Notes: a model not told the origin generated them from the sequence alone. A stretch of DNA of 14,750 nt from an uncultured bacterium (GCA_903839905.1 CAIMDX010000026.1:1-14750); one strand, 5' to 3'; positions 1 through 6,567 are shown, counted from the stretch's first letter. Numbers and translations: made by a program.

Positions 1-37
1 GCCGGAGAGGGGCAAGTGAAGCATAGTCGGGGGTCAG

Positions 38-244
38 TTACTGGCCCTTTTCGTCAAAATCTGGTATTGTTTCATTGCACAAATGGGTTTGATAATAAGT
101 CCTAACTTCATTCAGTAAATCCCGCATAACTTGATAAGTGAAAAATTCGCGACGCGCCCCGCCTTCGGCGGGGCTTTGATTTGGCCGGATTTCCCCCCGA
201 TTTGCGATTAAATTCCACGGCGGATTGAATTCCACGGCGATAGT
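38..244 (-). pseudogene. 3' fragment of serine recombinase gene (duplicated C-terminus)
   Basis: This open segment repeats about 39 residues of the C-terminus of the recombinase encoded at 2269-3846 (from AVEFNPPWN to TYQVMR), because it lies in the left copy of the 119-bp inverted repeat. After QVMR it continues with a different tail of 27 residues (starting DLLNEVRTYY, ending FDEKGQ) and a stop at 38. An in-frame TAA lies at 245-247, just upstream of the shared segment, so it has no catalytic domain and no good start apart from a GTG at 233-235. The one base difference between the two repeat copies is synonymous in this frame. It is either a recombinase remnant or an alternative 3' exon-like end that joins the recombinase after inversion. 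It is unlikely to be an independent functional gene. Confidence 0.6.
122..240 (+). repeat. Left copy of 119-bp inverted repeat (IR-L)
   Basis: The reverse complement of this stretch matches 3677-3795 at 118 of 119 positions; the only mismatch pairs base 185 with base 3732. Similarity stops abruptly at both edges. The copy contains an 8-bp GC-rich hairpin (156-174) followed by TTTGATTT on the + strand, and a 17-bp direct repeat at 206-222 and 223-239. With the right copy it encloses the recombinase and its cargo. Confidence 0.9.
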
Positions 245-286
245 TTAATTCTAAACATTTTTACTATTACGCTTCCACCTAACTTA

Positions 287-1036
287 TCACCTTTTGTCTG
301 CAATTATCCATTTATTAATTCGTGGATCTGCTGTTAATTCTTTTTTTAAAAACTCATTATCTTTCCCAAATTGCTGCATTTTCAGTACAAAATCATCGGA
401 AAGTTTTGCCATTTTTGTTTTGATAATTTCTCTTGCAAATAAATCCAGTAAACCCCAACAAGAATTAGCAAGAAACCATAAATTATTCTTTGCTTGGAAG
501 TCATCTTCGTTATCAAAAACAGAACTCAAAAATTTTTCTTCTCCTTCTAGTCGGAAATTTAGTGGCGTTAAAAGTATATTTGCGTGCGTCCACATATTAT
601 TTATGATTTGCTTTTGGTTTTTGATTGTGTCGGAATGATTTTTGTAATTATCTCCAAGCCATTTATAAGCTTTCGCCCTCACATTCTCCTTTACATAGGC
701 AACATCATTTTTATCCTTATAGTAATAAGTTGTATCATTTCTTTCGTGCAAAGAATAAGTTGCTAAAACACTGGCTTCAAAAATTTGCCTGATGTCCATC
801 AATGATTGAGCGTTGTGTTTCCGTATGGTTGATAGCAACGATAGAATTGCAAATTTTCGTACCTGCGAAAGAAACGAGGCGAAAATCCAAGCATCAGCTT
901 CAGCAGATTTCAAAAAATCCCATAAAAAGAAAACTAAATTTTCAGTATTATCGTAAATTTTTCCGTATTTAATTTTCGCTTCCCCGATCAGTCTATCATC
1001 TTCTTTCGATATATCAATTAAGGTAAAATCGGGCAT
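287..1036 (-). CDS. Hypothetical protein, island cargo
   Basis: A 249-residue soluble protein that I do not recognise. It looks mostly helical, with no signal peptide or clear membrane segment. Visible features are a segment IRKHNAQSLMDIRQIFEASV near residues 72-91, the string NNMWTHANILLTP around 146-158, and many aromatic residues. This pattern recalls helical proteins of the DUF5677/HEPN-like sort, but I see no secure catalytic motif, so that is only a guess. The gene lies 29 bp downstream of the membrane-protein gene on the same strand and closes the leftward cargo operon of the recombinase island. It is notably AT-rich compared with the recombinase. The ATG at 1036 is the first in-frame start; no strong ribosome site precedes it. 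Confidence 0.75.
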   Translation of the reverse strand: MPDFTLIDISKEDDRLIGEAKIKYGKIYDNTENLVFFLWDFLKSAEADAWIFASFLSQVRKFAILSLLSTIRKHNAQSLMDIRQIFEASVLATYSLHERNDTTYYYKDKNDVAYVKENVRAKAYKWLGDNYKNHSDTIKNQKQIINNMWTHANILLTPLNFRLEGEEKFLSSVFDNEDDFQAKNNLWFLANSCWGLLDLFAREIIKTKMAKLSDDFVLKMQQFGKDNEFLKKELTADPRINKWIIADKR

Positions 1037-1065
1037 ATCTTTGTATGAGTTTTTTAGAATATTAT

Positions 1066-1980
1066 TTATGATTTTGATTCGTAAAATTCTTTATTGAACG
1101 ACAATCCTTCTTTTATTTCTTCATCAATTTTTATCAAATCGTTGCTATCAATTTTCTTTTCATTTAACAATTTATCTGCAAATTGTTTTATTTTTATCGT
1201 CTGTTCTTTGGCGGGTTCCGGCGGAAGCAAGGAAGAAGCGTCTCTAACTAATTTGTTTGAGTAAAACAAGCTATTCATTATAATCCACGCTATTTGTTGA
1301 TCTTCATTTAATAATCCACCCAAACTAATATAAGAAACTGTGCCCCCTGTTATTGTTAAGGCCCTTATCGAATTTAACGAGTCAGCAATTTTTTCACCAT
1401 CCAAATTACTATTTTTTCTCGCAAAATTTTGCATAAATTCAATAGTTTCATCAAGTATTTTTAAGCAACTATCTTCAAGATTAGTGTCGTTTTTTAGCAC
1501 GCAATTTTTATAGCCCTCATCAGTTAGTTTATCAATGTCTTTGTTGGTACTTTCAACGGCAAAACGATTTGTAAAAAGATCTGAGTTTATATAATCCTCA
1601 ATTTTGAGTAATTTATCTATGATTTCGCTTCGTTCAGATTTATCTTTATTGATTGCGATCTGTAATTCCAAATTAGGAATTTCTTCGCCAAGAAATTTTT
1701 TGACAGAATAAGCCTGTTCGTGCCTGCCAATAAACTTACTTTTTGTTTGTTCAACTTTCCCCAATTGGGGCAATTGTTTTAGAGGCGTTTTTGTTTTAGT
1801 CCGCATCCAAACATAAATTGCAGCAAGAACGAAAATAATTCCCAACGGCCAACCCGGTGAAAAAATAAGGTATATACCAATCACGCCCCAAAATACGATT
1901 ACAATTTTGAGATAACCCTTCCATACCCGATGAACCGCTTCTACTTCTTTTTTGGCTTGTTTTTTTAAAAAATTTTCCAT
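1066..1980 (-). CDS. Hypothetical membrane protein with two N-terminal helices, island cargo
   Basis: A 304-residue protein of unknown family. Residues 1-21 are basic (LKKQAKKEVEAVHRVWKGY). They are followed by two hydrophobic helices at about 22-40 and 43-59, separated by a short SPGWP turn. Basic residues after the second helix suggest that both ends are cytoplasmic. The remaining ~240 residues are hydrophilic and mainly helical, probably with some coiled coil. The start codon lies 4 bp after the stop of the small XRE regulator gene, so the two are almost certainly co-transcribed. A membrane anchor plus a cytosolic domain beside an XRE regulator on a mobile element is a layout seen in defence and element-maintenance modules, but nothing here proves such a role. 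Confidence 0.75.
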   Translation of the reverse strand: MENFLKKQAKKEVEAVHRVWKGYLKIVIVFWGVIGIYLIFSPGWPLGIIFVLAAIYVWMRTKTKTPLKQLPQLGKVEQTKSKFIGRHEQAYSVKKFLGEEIPNLELQIAINKDKSERSEIIDKLLKIEDYINSDLFTNRFAVESTNKDIDKLTDEGYKNCVLKNDTNLEDSCLKILDETIEFMQNFARKNSNLDGEKIADSLNSIRALTITGGTVSYISLGGLLNEDQQIAWIIMNSLFYSNKLVRDASSLLPPEPAKEQTIKIKQFADKLLNEKKIDSNDLIKIDEEIKEGLSFNKEFYESKS

Positions 1981-1984
1981 ATTT

Positions 1985-2182
1985 TTAATTAATTAACTCT
2001 TCCACGCTTACCTCAAGAGCTTTGGCCATATTCTTGAGAGTATCAAGCGTTGGATTCTGGTTTTTACCAGCTTCAATTTTGATTATCGTATTATTAGTAA
2101 GATCGGCAAGCCGGGCCAGTTTTTCTTGAGTTAAGCCTTTGGCTTTTCTAATCCGTCTTAAATTTTCGGCAAGGTTTGACAT
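1985..2182 (-). CDS. XRE-family HTH transcriptional regulator
   Basis: A 65-residue protein that is essentially one Cro/C1-type helix-turn-helix domain. Typical family residues are visible: LRRIRKAKGLTQEKLARLA, then TIIKIEAGKNQNPTLDTL, then LAKAL-type helix 5 ending VEELIN. The family binds palindromic operators as a dimer. The gene is divergent from the recombinase across an 86-bp gap, so it likely controls that region, repressing the recombinase, itself, or both. It heads the leftward cargo operon. No dimerisation or sensor domain is present, so any ligand or protease control would have to come from elsewhere. Confidence 0.9.
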   Translation of the reverse strand: MSNLAENLRRIRKAKGLTQEKLARLADLTNNTIIKIEAGKNQNPTLDTLKNMAKALEVSVEELIN

Positions 2183-2234
2183 ATACTAAGTTAAAGTAGT
2201 AGAATTTTAATTGATAATAGGCAACTTTATTTCT

Positions 2235-2250
2235 GCTATTAAAATATAGC
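2235..2250. promoter_or_regulatory. Candidate operator palindrome between XRE regulator and recombinase
   Basis: The 16-bp sequence GCTATTAAAATATAGC has perfect 5-bp arms (GCTAT/ATAGC). It lies 19 bp before the recombinase ATG in the divergent intergenic gap. A TTGATA at 2211-2216 could serve as a -35 box with a -10 element overlapping the palindrome. The position suits XRE repression of the recombinase. In AT-rich DNA a 5-bp-arm palindrome can occur by chance, so support is weak. Confidence 0.3.
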
Positions 2251-2268
2251 TTATCATAAAAATTTTAT

Positions 2269-3846
2269 ATGTCCAAAGTCAAATATTATCTTTACGCCCG
2301 GAAATCGACCGATGACGAAGATCATCAGATAATGAGCATCGAAGCCCAGCTTTTTGAATTGCGCGAATACGCCCGCAGGGAAGGATTAGAGATTATCGAG
2401 GAGATAACCGAAAATAAAACTGCTAAGAAGCCGGGCCGGGAAAAGTTTGCGGCGATGGTTGCCAAGATTGAAAAATCGAATGGCGTTGGCATTTTGGCTT
2501 GGCATCCCGACCGGTTGGCCCGCAACTCGATTGACGGCGGACGCGTTGTTTATCTTGTCGATACCGGCAAGATAACCGCCTTGCGGTTTCCGACCTTTTG
2601 GTTTGAAACCACGCCGCAGGGAAAGTTTATGCTTTCCATCGCTTTCGGCCAAAGCAAATATTACATCGACAATCTTTCCGAGAATGTAAAAAGAGGTTTG
2701 CGCCAAAAAGTAAGGCGCGGCGATGCGCCGATAAAAGCCCCTCTTGGCTACTTCAACGATTTAAGATCGAAAACCATTGAACCAAACCGCCAGACATTTA
2801 AAAGGATGAAGTCTGTTTTTGAGGATTTCGCCACCGGAGAATATTCTTTAACGCGGATTCAGGATAAAATGTTTTCCTTGGGCTTCGCCGGTAAAACCGG
2901 AAAGCCATTGACGCTTTCAACGATCCAATGGATTTTAACCAATCCTTTTTATTACGGAATGTTTGTTTATCACGGCGAGCTTTTCCAAGGAAACCACCGG
3001 CCGATGATTTCAAAGAAACTTTTTGACCAAGTACAAATAACGCTGGCTGATAACGGCAAACCGCGCAAAGAAAAAATCACCAAAGATTTTACTTTCCGTC
3101 ATTTCTTGGTTTGCGGCGAGTGCGGCTATTCCATAATCGCCGAACAGAAAATCAAGGAATCCGGCCTAAGGTATGTTTATTACCGTTGTAGCCATAAAAG
3201 CCCGAAACAACGATGTGGCCAGCGTTATTATCTGCCCGAAAACGATCTGGCGGAACAAATAAAAAGATTGGTTCAAAAAGTTTCTTTGACGGAGAGCGAG
3301 CGCGATTTTTGCCTTTCGGTTGCCGCCGATTGGGAAAAAGAAAACCAGCAACCATCTAACGAAATGGATCAAACTTTGAAAGCCGAGCTTTCCGCTTTAA
3401 AAGCTAAAATTGACCGCCTAAGCGACGCTTATCTTGAGGGCGCGTTTGAGATTGACGAATACAAGGAAAAAAAGAATATCCTCGTCAATCAAAAGCGCGA
3501 TATTGAGGAAAAAATGGCCGATTTTAGGGCGAACGGCAACCGATGGTTAGAACTCATCAAAAACCTTATTTTAGACGCAAATCAAGCGCAAAATTGGGCA
3601 TCCAGCGGAAATTTCGCCGAAATGCGAAATTTCCTCAAAAAGCATGGTTCGAACCGCAAAATTTTAGACTGCCGCCTCGCCGTGGAATTCAATCCGCCGT
3701 GGAATTTAATCGCAAATCGGGGGGAAATCCGACCAAATCAAAGCCCCGCCGAAGGCGGGGCGCGTCGCGAATTTTTCACTTATCAAGTTATGCGGCCCCA
3801 ACCGGAGTCGAACCGGTGTTACGTGGATGAAAACCGCGCGTCCTAA
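2269..3846 (+). CDS. Large serine recombinase (resolvase/integrase), C-terminus running into tRNA-Glu
   Basis: A 525-residue site-specific recombinase of the large serine family. The N-terminal resolvase domain (about 1-145) has the nucleophile Ser13 in YARKST and the active-site arginine motif HPDRLARN at 79-86. The Recombinase domain follows (about 155-265), starting APLGYFND. A zinc ribbon has Cys282, Cys285, Cys307 and Cys316 (CGECG...C...C). A coiled coil lies at about 368-420. The family cuts and exchanges DNA at two att sites through a covalent serine intermediate. Residues 470-509 are encoded by the right inverted repeat. The last 16 residues are the antisense of tRNA-Glu, so this C-terminus is probably not the ancestral one. 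The gene has higher GC than the cargo and is divergent from the XRE regulator. All catalytic residues appear intact. Confidence 0.95.
   Translation: MSKVKYYLYARKSTDDEDHQIMSIEAQLFELREYARREGLEIIEEITENKTAKKPGREKFAAMVAKIEKSNGVGILAWHPDRLARNSIDGGRVVYLVDTGKITALRFPTFWFETTPQGKFMLSIAFGQSKYYIDNLSENVKRGLRQKVRRGDAPIKAPLGYFNDLRSKTIEPNRQTFKRMKSVFEDFATGEYSLTRIQDKMFSLGFAGKTGKPLTLSTIQWILTNPFYYGMFVYHGELFQGNHRPMISKKLFDQVQITLADNGKPRKEKITKDFTFRHFLVCGECGYSIIAEQKIKESGLRYVYYRCSHKSPKQRCGQRYYLPENDLAEQIKRLVQKVSLTESERDFCLSVAADWEKENQQPSNEMDQTLKAELSALKAKIDRLSDAYLEGAFEIDEYKEKKNILVNQKRDIEEKMADFRANGNRWLELIKNLILDANQAQNWASSGNFAEMRNFLKKHGSNRKILDCRLAVEFNPPWNLIANRGEIRPNQSPAEGGARREFFTYQVMRPQPESNRCYVDENRAS
3678..3711 (+). repeat. 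17-bp tandem direct repeat inside the inverted repeat
   Basis: CGCCGTGGAATTCAATC (3678-3694) is followed at once by CGCCGTGGAATTTAATC (3695-3711), with one mismatch. The same pair occurs in the left inverted repeat at 206-239. Both units lie in the recombinase reading frame region, so this could be a small coding duplication or a paired protein-binding site. Confidence 0.75.
3743..3761 (-). terminator. Hairpin terminator after tRNA-Glu
   Basis: An 8-bp perfect stem GCCCCGCC/GGCGGGGC with a 3-base loop. On the - strand it is followed by TTTGATTT, a weak U-tract. It lies about 30 bp beyond the 3' end of tRNA-Glu. On the + strand it falls inside the recombinase gene. An identical hairpin lies at 156-174 in the left repeat, facing the + strand. 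Confidence 0.55.
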
Positions 3847-3864
3847 CCACTAGACGATGGGGCC
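3793..3864 (-). tRNA. tRNA-Glu(UUC)
   Basis: A 72-nt cloverleaf with acceptor GGCCCCA/TGGGGCC and discriminator G73. The anticodon loop TTTTCAT gives anticodon UUC, and the T arm is ACCGG/CCGGT with TTCGACT in the loop. The anticodon stem CGCGG/CCACG has one C-A mismatch. No CCA is encoded (CAT follows). The recombinase stop codon lies inside this gene on the opposite strand, and the tRNA 3' end overlaps the right inverted repeat, so this tRNA is the probable integration target. Confidence 0.95.
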
Positions 3865-3960
3865 AAAACTCTATCAGCTTATCTCAAAAATCGAGAAAAA
3901 TCAAGCATCTTAAGGAGATAGGCCTTAAAATAATAAAAATTATGTGTTAATCTTAGAGTT

Positions 3961-5199
3961 ATGAAAATTCTGGGAATTGAAACTTCCTGCGACGATACCT
4001 GCGCAGCAATAATTGAGGTTGAATTAAACAAAAAAACCGGCGAGAGGGTTCCTTTTGATTTTAACGAAGATAGTTTCAAGCTTTTAAGCAATGTGATTTC
4101 TTCCCAAATAAAAGTCCATAAAAAATACGGCGGCGTCTTCCCTAGCCTGGCTAAAAGAGAGCATCAAAAAAATCTGGCCCCGGTTATCGCCAAAGCGATT
4201 AAGGCAGGAAAAATAAAAAGCGACAAAAAAAAGGGAATTCCGGAGAAGATAAAACAAAAAGAAAAAGAACTGAAAGATATTTTTACCAAAGACGATGGGT
4301 TCCTGAAATCTGTTTTGTCTTTCCTTAAAAAAACGAACAAACCGCAAATTGATGCTTTAGCCGTAACAATAGGTCCTGGCCTGGAACCTTCTCTTTGGCA
4401 AGGAATAAATTTCGCCAGGGCGCTGTCTCTTTGGTGGGATTTGCCGATTATCCCCATAAATCATATTGAAGGGCATATCCTGGCAAACTTTATAACCGAC
4501 CGAAAAACATTGCCTAAAAAATTAGATGATCTTTTTCCCGCTATTTGTTTGGTCGCTTCGGGCGGCCATACGCAACTGGTATTAATGGAAGAAATCGGAA
4601 ATTATAGAACTCTAGGAGAAAGCCGGGACGACGCAGCCGGCGAATGCCTGGATAAAACAGCTAGAATCCTAGGCTTAAGCTACCCTGGCGGTCCGGCAAT
4701 CGCCGAATCCGCCAAAAAATACTCTGAAAATTCTGCAAGGGTTAGACCCTTGCGGAATGGGATAACGGTCAAATTGCCGCGGCCTATGATTTTTTCTAAA
4801 AATTATGATTTCAGCTTCTCCGGATTAAAAACCGCTGTGCTTTATGAATTCAGAAAACGGGAAGCAAAGACCCAAAAATCAAAAGAATATATTCAGGCTA
4901 TGGCCTATGAGATTCAAAAATCAATCATTGATACTCTAACCTATAAAACCATAAAAGCCGCCAATCTTTTTCAAGCAAAATCCATAATTATGGGCGGAGG
5001 CGTAACCGCCAACGAAGAACTGAAAAAACGCTTTTTGGAAGAAGCCACAAAGCTTGATCCCCGGCCGCTGTTCCTGTCTCCCGCGGAAAATCTATCCACT
5101 GACAATGCCGCGATGGTCTGTATTGCCGCTTTATTCAATTTAGAGGAAGCGACCAGCTGGAAAAATTTGCAAGCTGATGCTAATCTAAGGATAAAATGA
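3961..5199 (+). CDS. tsaD: tRNA N6-adenosine threonylcarbamoyltransferase TsaD
   Basis: TsaD transfers the threonylcarbamoyl group from threonylcarbamoyl-AMP to A37 of ANN-decoding tRNAs (t6A), working in bacteria with TsaB and TsaE. It opens with MKILGIETSCDDT (ASKHA phosphate-binding start). The metal-binding HIEGH is at 168-172, followed by SGGHTQLVL at 200-208, ESRDDAAGECLDK at 220-232, GGGVTAN at 345-351 and Asp381. At 412 residues it is about 70 longer than the E. coli enzyme (337). The excess includes a Lys/Glu-rich insertion at about 80-127 and a second one at about 255-270 containing an in-frame palindrome. The start is the ATG at 3961; an upstream ATG is followed directly by a stop. 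The 3' end overlaps the protease gene by ATGA. Confidence 0.97.
   Translation: MKILGIETSCDDTCAAIIEVELNKKTGERVPFDFNEDSFKLLSNVISSQIKVHKKYGGVFPSLAKREHQKNLAPVIAKAIKAGKIKSDKKKGIPEKIKQKEKELKDIFTKDDGFLKSVLSFLKKTNKPQIDALAVTIGPGLEPSLWQGINFARALSLWWDLPIIPINHIEGHILANFITDRKTLPKKLDDLFPAICLVASGGHTQLVLMEEIGNYRTLGESRDDAAGECLDKTARILGLSYPGGPAIAESAKKYSENSARVRPLRNGITVKLPRPMIFSKNYDFSFSGLKTAVLYEFRKREAKTQKSKEYIQAMAYEIQKSIIDTLTYKTIKAANLFQAKSIIMGGGVTANEELKKRFLEEATKLDPRPLFLSPAENLSTDNAAMVCIAALFNLEEATSWKNLQADANLRIK
4731..4757 (+). repeat. Palindromic element inside tsaD
   Basis: A 12-bp stem TTCTGCAAGGGT / ACCCTTGCGGAA with loop TAG and a single T-G wobble. It is in frame in tsaD and encodes part of the segment SARVRPLRNG. 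It falls between the conserved GGPAIAES and PRPMIFSK blocks, where family members vary in length, and looks like a small palindrome inserted into coding sequence. Confidence 0.6.
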
Positions 5200-5930
5200 C
5201 TTCTGACATTCTGTTTTATACTCTGCTTGCGATCATGCCAAGTTATATATGGCTGCTCTTTTTCTTAAGGCAAGACAAAAATCCGGAACCAAAAACAAGA
5301 ATTTTAACTATCTTCCTGCTGGGAATAGTTTCGGCCATACCGGTGGTCGCGGCAGAAGAAGGATTGCTTAGCCTGGCGGAAAATTTTTCTACTCTGCCAA
5401 TGACCGGATTTTTTATTGTGGCGCTAACAGCTTTTTTTAAAATTTTCATAGCCGTGGCTTTGGTTGAAGAATTATTCAAATATTTTGTCGTAAAGCTGAC
5501 TGTCTTCGGCCACCATGATTTTGACGAACCGATGGATGTTCCAATTTATATGATAGTTTCTGCTCTTGGATTCGCTGCTGCTGAAAATATCCTAATCATG
5601 AACAATACTCTTTATGAAGCCGCCATTGACCCTTATCTTTTGATAACAGCAAGGCTTTTGGGGGCTACCTTCCTGCATGCTCTGGCTTCGGCTCTATTCG
5701 GCTGCTTCATCGCTCTTTCTTTTTACAACTTGAAAAAAAGAAATTTCTATTTTCTTTGCGGATTGGGGGCTGCGACCTTGTTGCACGGATTCTATAATTT
5801 TTTTATAATGAATTCCAGGGAGCATTTCCAATTTGGATCTTTATTCCTGCTGTTGGTAAGCGTAGGAATCTTTCTTTTTGTTTTCTTCCGAAAAATTAAA
5901 AAATTAAAAAGCGTTTGTAAAATAAAATAA
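5196..5930 (+). CDS. PrsW-family intramembrane metalloprotease
   Basis: A 244-residue polytopic membrane protein with about seven hydrophobic segments. The PrsW hallmarks are visible in order: EELFK at 91-95, the DEPMD...Y segment at 110-118, GFAAAENI at 125-132, His161 in HALASALFG, and His197 in LLHGFYNF. In this family (CPBP/PrsW superfamily) the Glu and His residues form the metal site. The best-known member, B. subtilis PrsW, makes the site-1 cut of anti-sigma factor RsiW. The substrate here is unknown, since no anti-sigma factor is in the window. The ATG overlaps the tsaD stop (ATGA), so translation is probably coupled. Confidence 0.88.
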   Translation: MTSDILFYTLLAIMPSYIWLLFFLRQDKNPEPKTRILTIFLLGIVSAIPVVAAEEGLLSLAENFSTLPMTGFFIVALTAFFKIFIAVALVEELFKYFVVKLTVFGHHDFDEPMDVPIYMIVSALGFAAAENILIMNNTLYEAAIDPYLLITARLLGATFLHALASALFGCFIALSFYNLKKRNFYFLCGLGAATLLHGFYNFFIMNSREHFQFGSLFLLLVSVGIFLFVFFRKIKKLKSVCKIK

Positions 5931-5991
5931 CAAAAATAGCTAAAGGGAATCCCCTTTTCTCCCCCAAGCTATGTGAGTTATAGAAAAAATT

Positions 5992-6420
5992 ATGGCCTTT
6001 CTTGAAAAACTAAAAGCTTCCGAAGAAAAAAGATCGGAAGAAAAAAATGAAAAAGCCGAAAAAACAGAATCAAAAAGAGACTGGAAAGTTACCGAAGGGC
6101 AGCTGGCAGTGGATATTTATGAGACGGAAGAAGACTTGGTTCTTCAAACCGCTATCGCCGGAGTAGAAGCCGATTCTTTGGATATCTCCTTGGAAAAGGA
6201 CCTTTTGATTGTTAAAGGCGAGCGGAAAAATCCGGCCAAAGAAACCAAGAAAAATTATTTCGTGGAAGAATGTTATTTCGGATCTTTCTCGCGCGAAGTC
6301 ATCCTTCCCAGGGAAATAGACCCGACTCACACCAAAGCGTCCATGGAAGAAGGAATCCTAACCATTAGAATGCCTAAAATTGAAAGGGACAAAAAAAGAA
6401 AGATAGTGATAGAAAAATAA
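5992..6420 (+). CDS. Small heat shock protein, Hsp20/alpha-crystallin family
   Basis: A 142-residue ATP-independent holdase chaperone. The N-terminal 30 residues are short and charged (Lys/Glu rich). The alpha-crystallin domain spans about 38-130: DIYETEEDLVLQTAIAG, LDISLEKDLLIVKGER, then YFGSFSREVILPREID and the signature GILTIRMPK at 121-129. The C-terminal tail carries an IxI-type motif (IVI, 138-140), used by this family to join dimers into oligomers. It lies 61 bp after the PrsW gene and is followed by a strong terminator. I see no heat-shock operator upstream. Confidence 0.95.
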   Translation: MAFLEKLKASEEKRSEEKNEKAEKTESKRDWKVTEGQLAVDIYETEEDLVLQTAIAGVEADSLDISLEKDLLIVKGERKNPAKETKKNYFVEECYFGSFSREVILPREIDPTHTKASMEEGILTIRMPKIERDKKRKIVIEK

Positions 6421-6443
6421 CTAAAAAGATTAAAAAAGCAAAA

Positions 6444-6476
6444 GCTGCCAGAGGCCCGGCCTCTGGCAGCTTTTTT
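6444..6476 (+). terminator. Rho-independent terminator of the tsaD-prsW-hsp20 block
   Basis: A 12-bp perfect stem GCTGCCAGAGGC/GCCTCTGGCAGC, loop CCG, then TTTTTT. It starts 24 bp after the hsp20 stop. A-residues before the stem extend the pairing with the T-tract. Confidence 0.95.
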
Positions 6477-6491
6477 GTAAGTTATCCACAA

Positions 6492-6520
6492 AAAATGCCG
6501 AGGTAGAACCTCGGCATTTT
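6492..6520 (-). terminator. Hairpin terminator between convergent units
   Basis: A 10-bp perfect stem ATGCCGAGGT/ACCTCGGCAT with loop AGA, flanked by A5 on the left and T4 on the right. It can therefore act in both directions. It sits where the + strand hsp20 unit meets the - strand tRNA-Leu unit, and most likely ends tRNA-Leu transcription. Confidence 0.8.
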
Positions 6521-6522
6521 GT

Positions 6523-6566
6523 CTAAAAACTAATAACTAACAACTATTTTGGGCAAAGCCCAAAAT
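6523..6566 (-). repeat. Half copy of heptamer module: 7-bp arm plus tRNA-trailer hairpin
   Basis: Three and a half 7-bp units (CTAAAAA, CTAATAA, CTAACAA, CTAT) are followed by the 9-bp stem ATTTTGGGC/GCCCAAAAT with loop AAA. The hairpin ends one base from the tRNA-Leu(UAG) discriminator. The same arm-plus-hairpin arrangement follows tRNA-Leu(GAG) and tRNA-Ile(UAU). The opposite arm is absent; a terminator hairpin sits in its place. Confidence 0.8.
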
Positions 6567-6567
6567 G

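Larger units (their letters stand above)
3677..3795 (-). repeat. Right copy of 119-bp inverted repeat (IR-R)
   Basis: The reverse-complement partner of 122-240 (118/119). It begins inside recombinase codon 470 and ends three bases inside the 3' end of tRNA-Glu, so it spans the recombinase 3' coding end, a hairpin and the tRNA terminus. The position at a tRNA 3' end matches where integrases of this kind usually have their attachment site. An att site within or at the edge of this repeat is inferred. Confidence 0.9.

Noticed and set aside
1..37. Possible coding or RNA feature at the extreme left edge
   Set aside because: Too short to judge; GC-rich compared with the next bases, but no clear frame or RNA fold is visible.
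294..766. Open frames on the + strand opposite the 249-residue cargo gene
   Set aside because: They are antisense to a longer frame with a normal protein composition, and show low-complexity, unfamily-like sequence.
3543..3830. 95-residue + strand frame inside the recombinase 3' end, ending in TGVEPVLRG
   Set aside because: It is an overlapping frame; the TGVEPVLRG end is the common artefact of translating a tRNA T arm in antisense.
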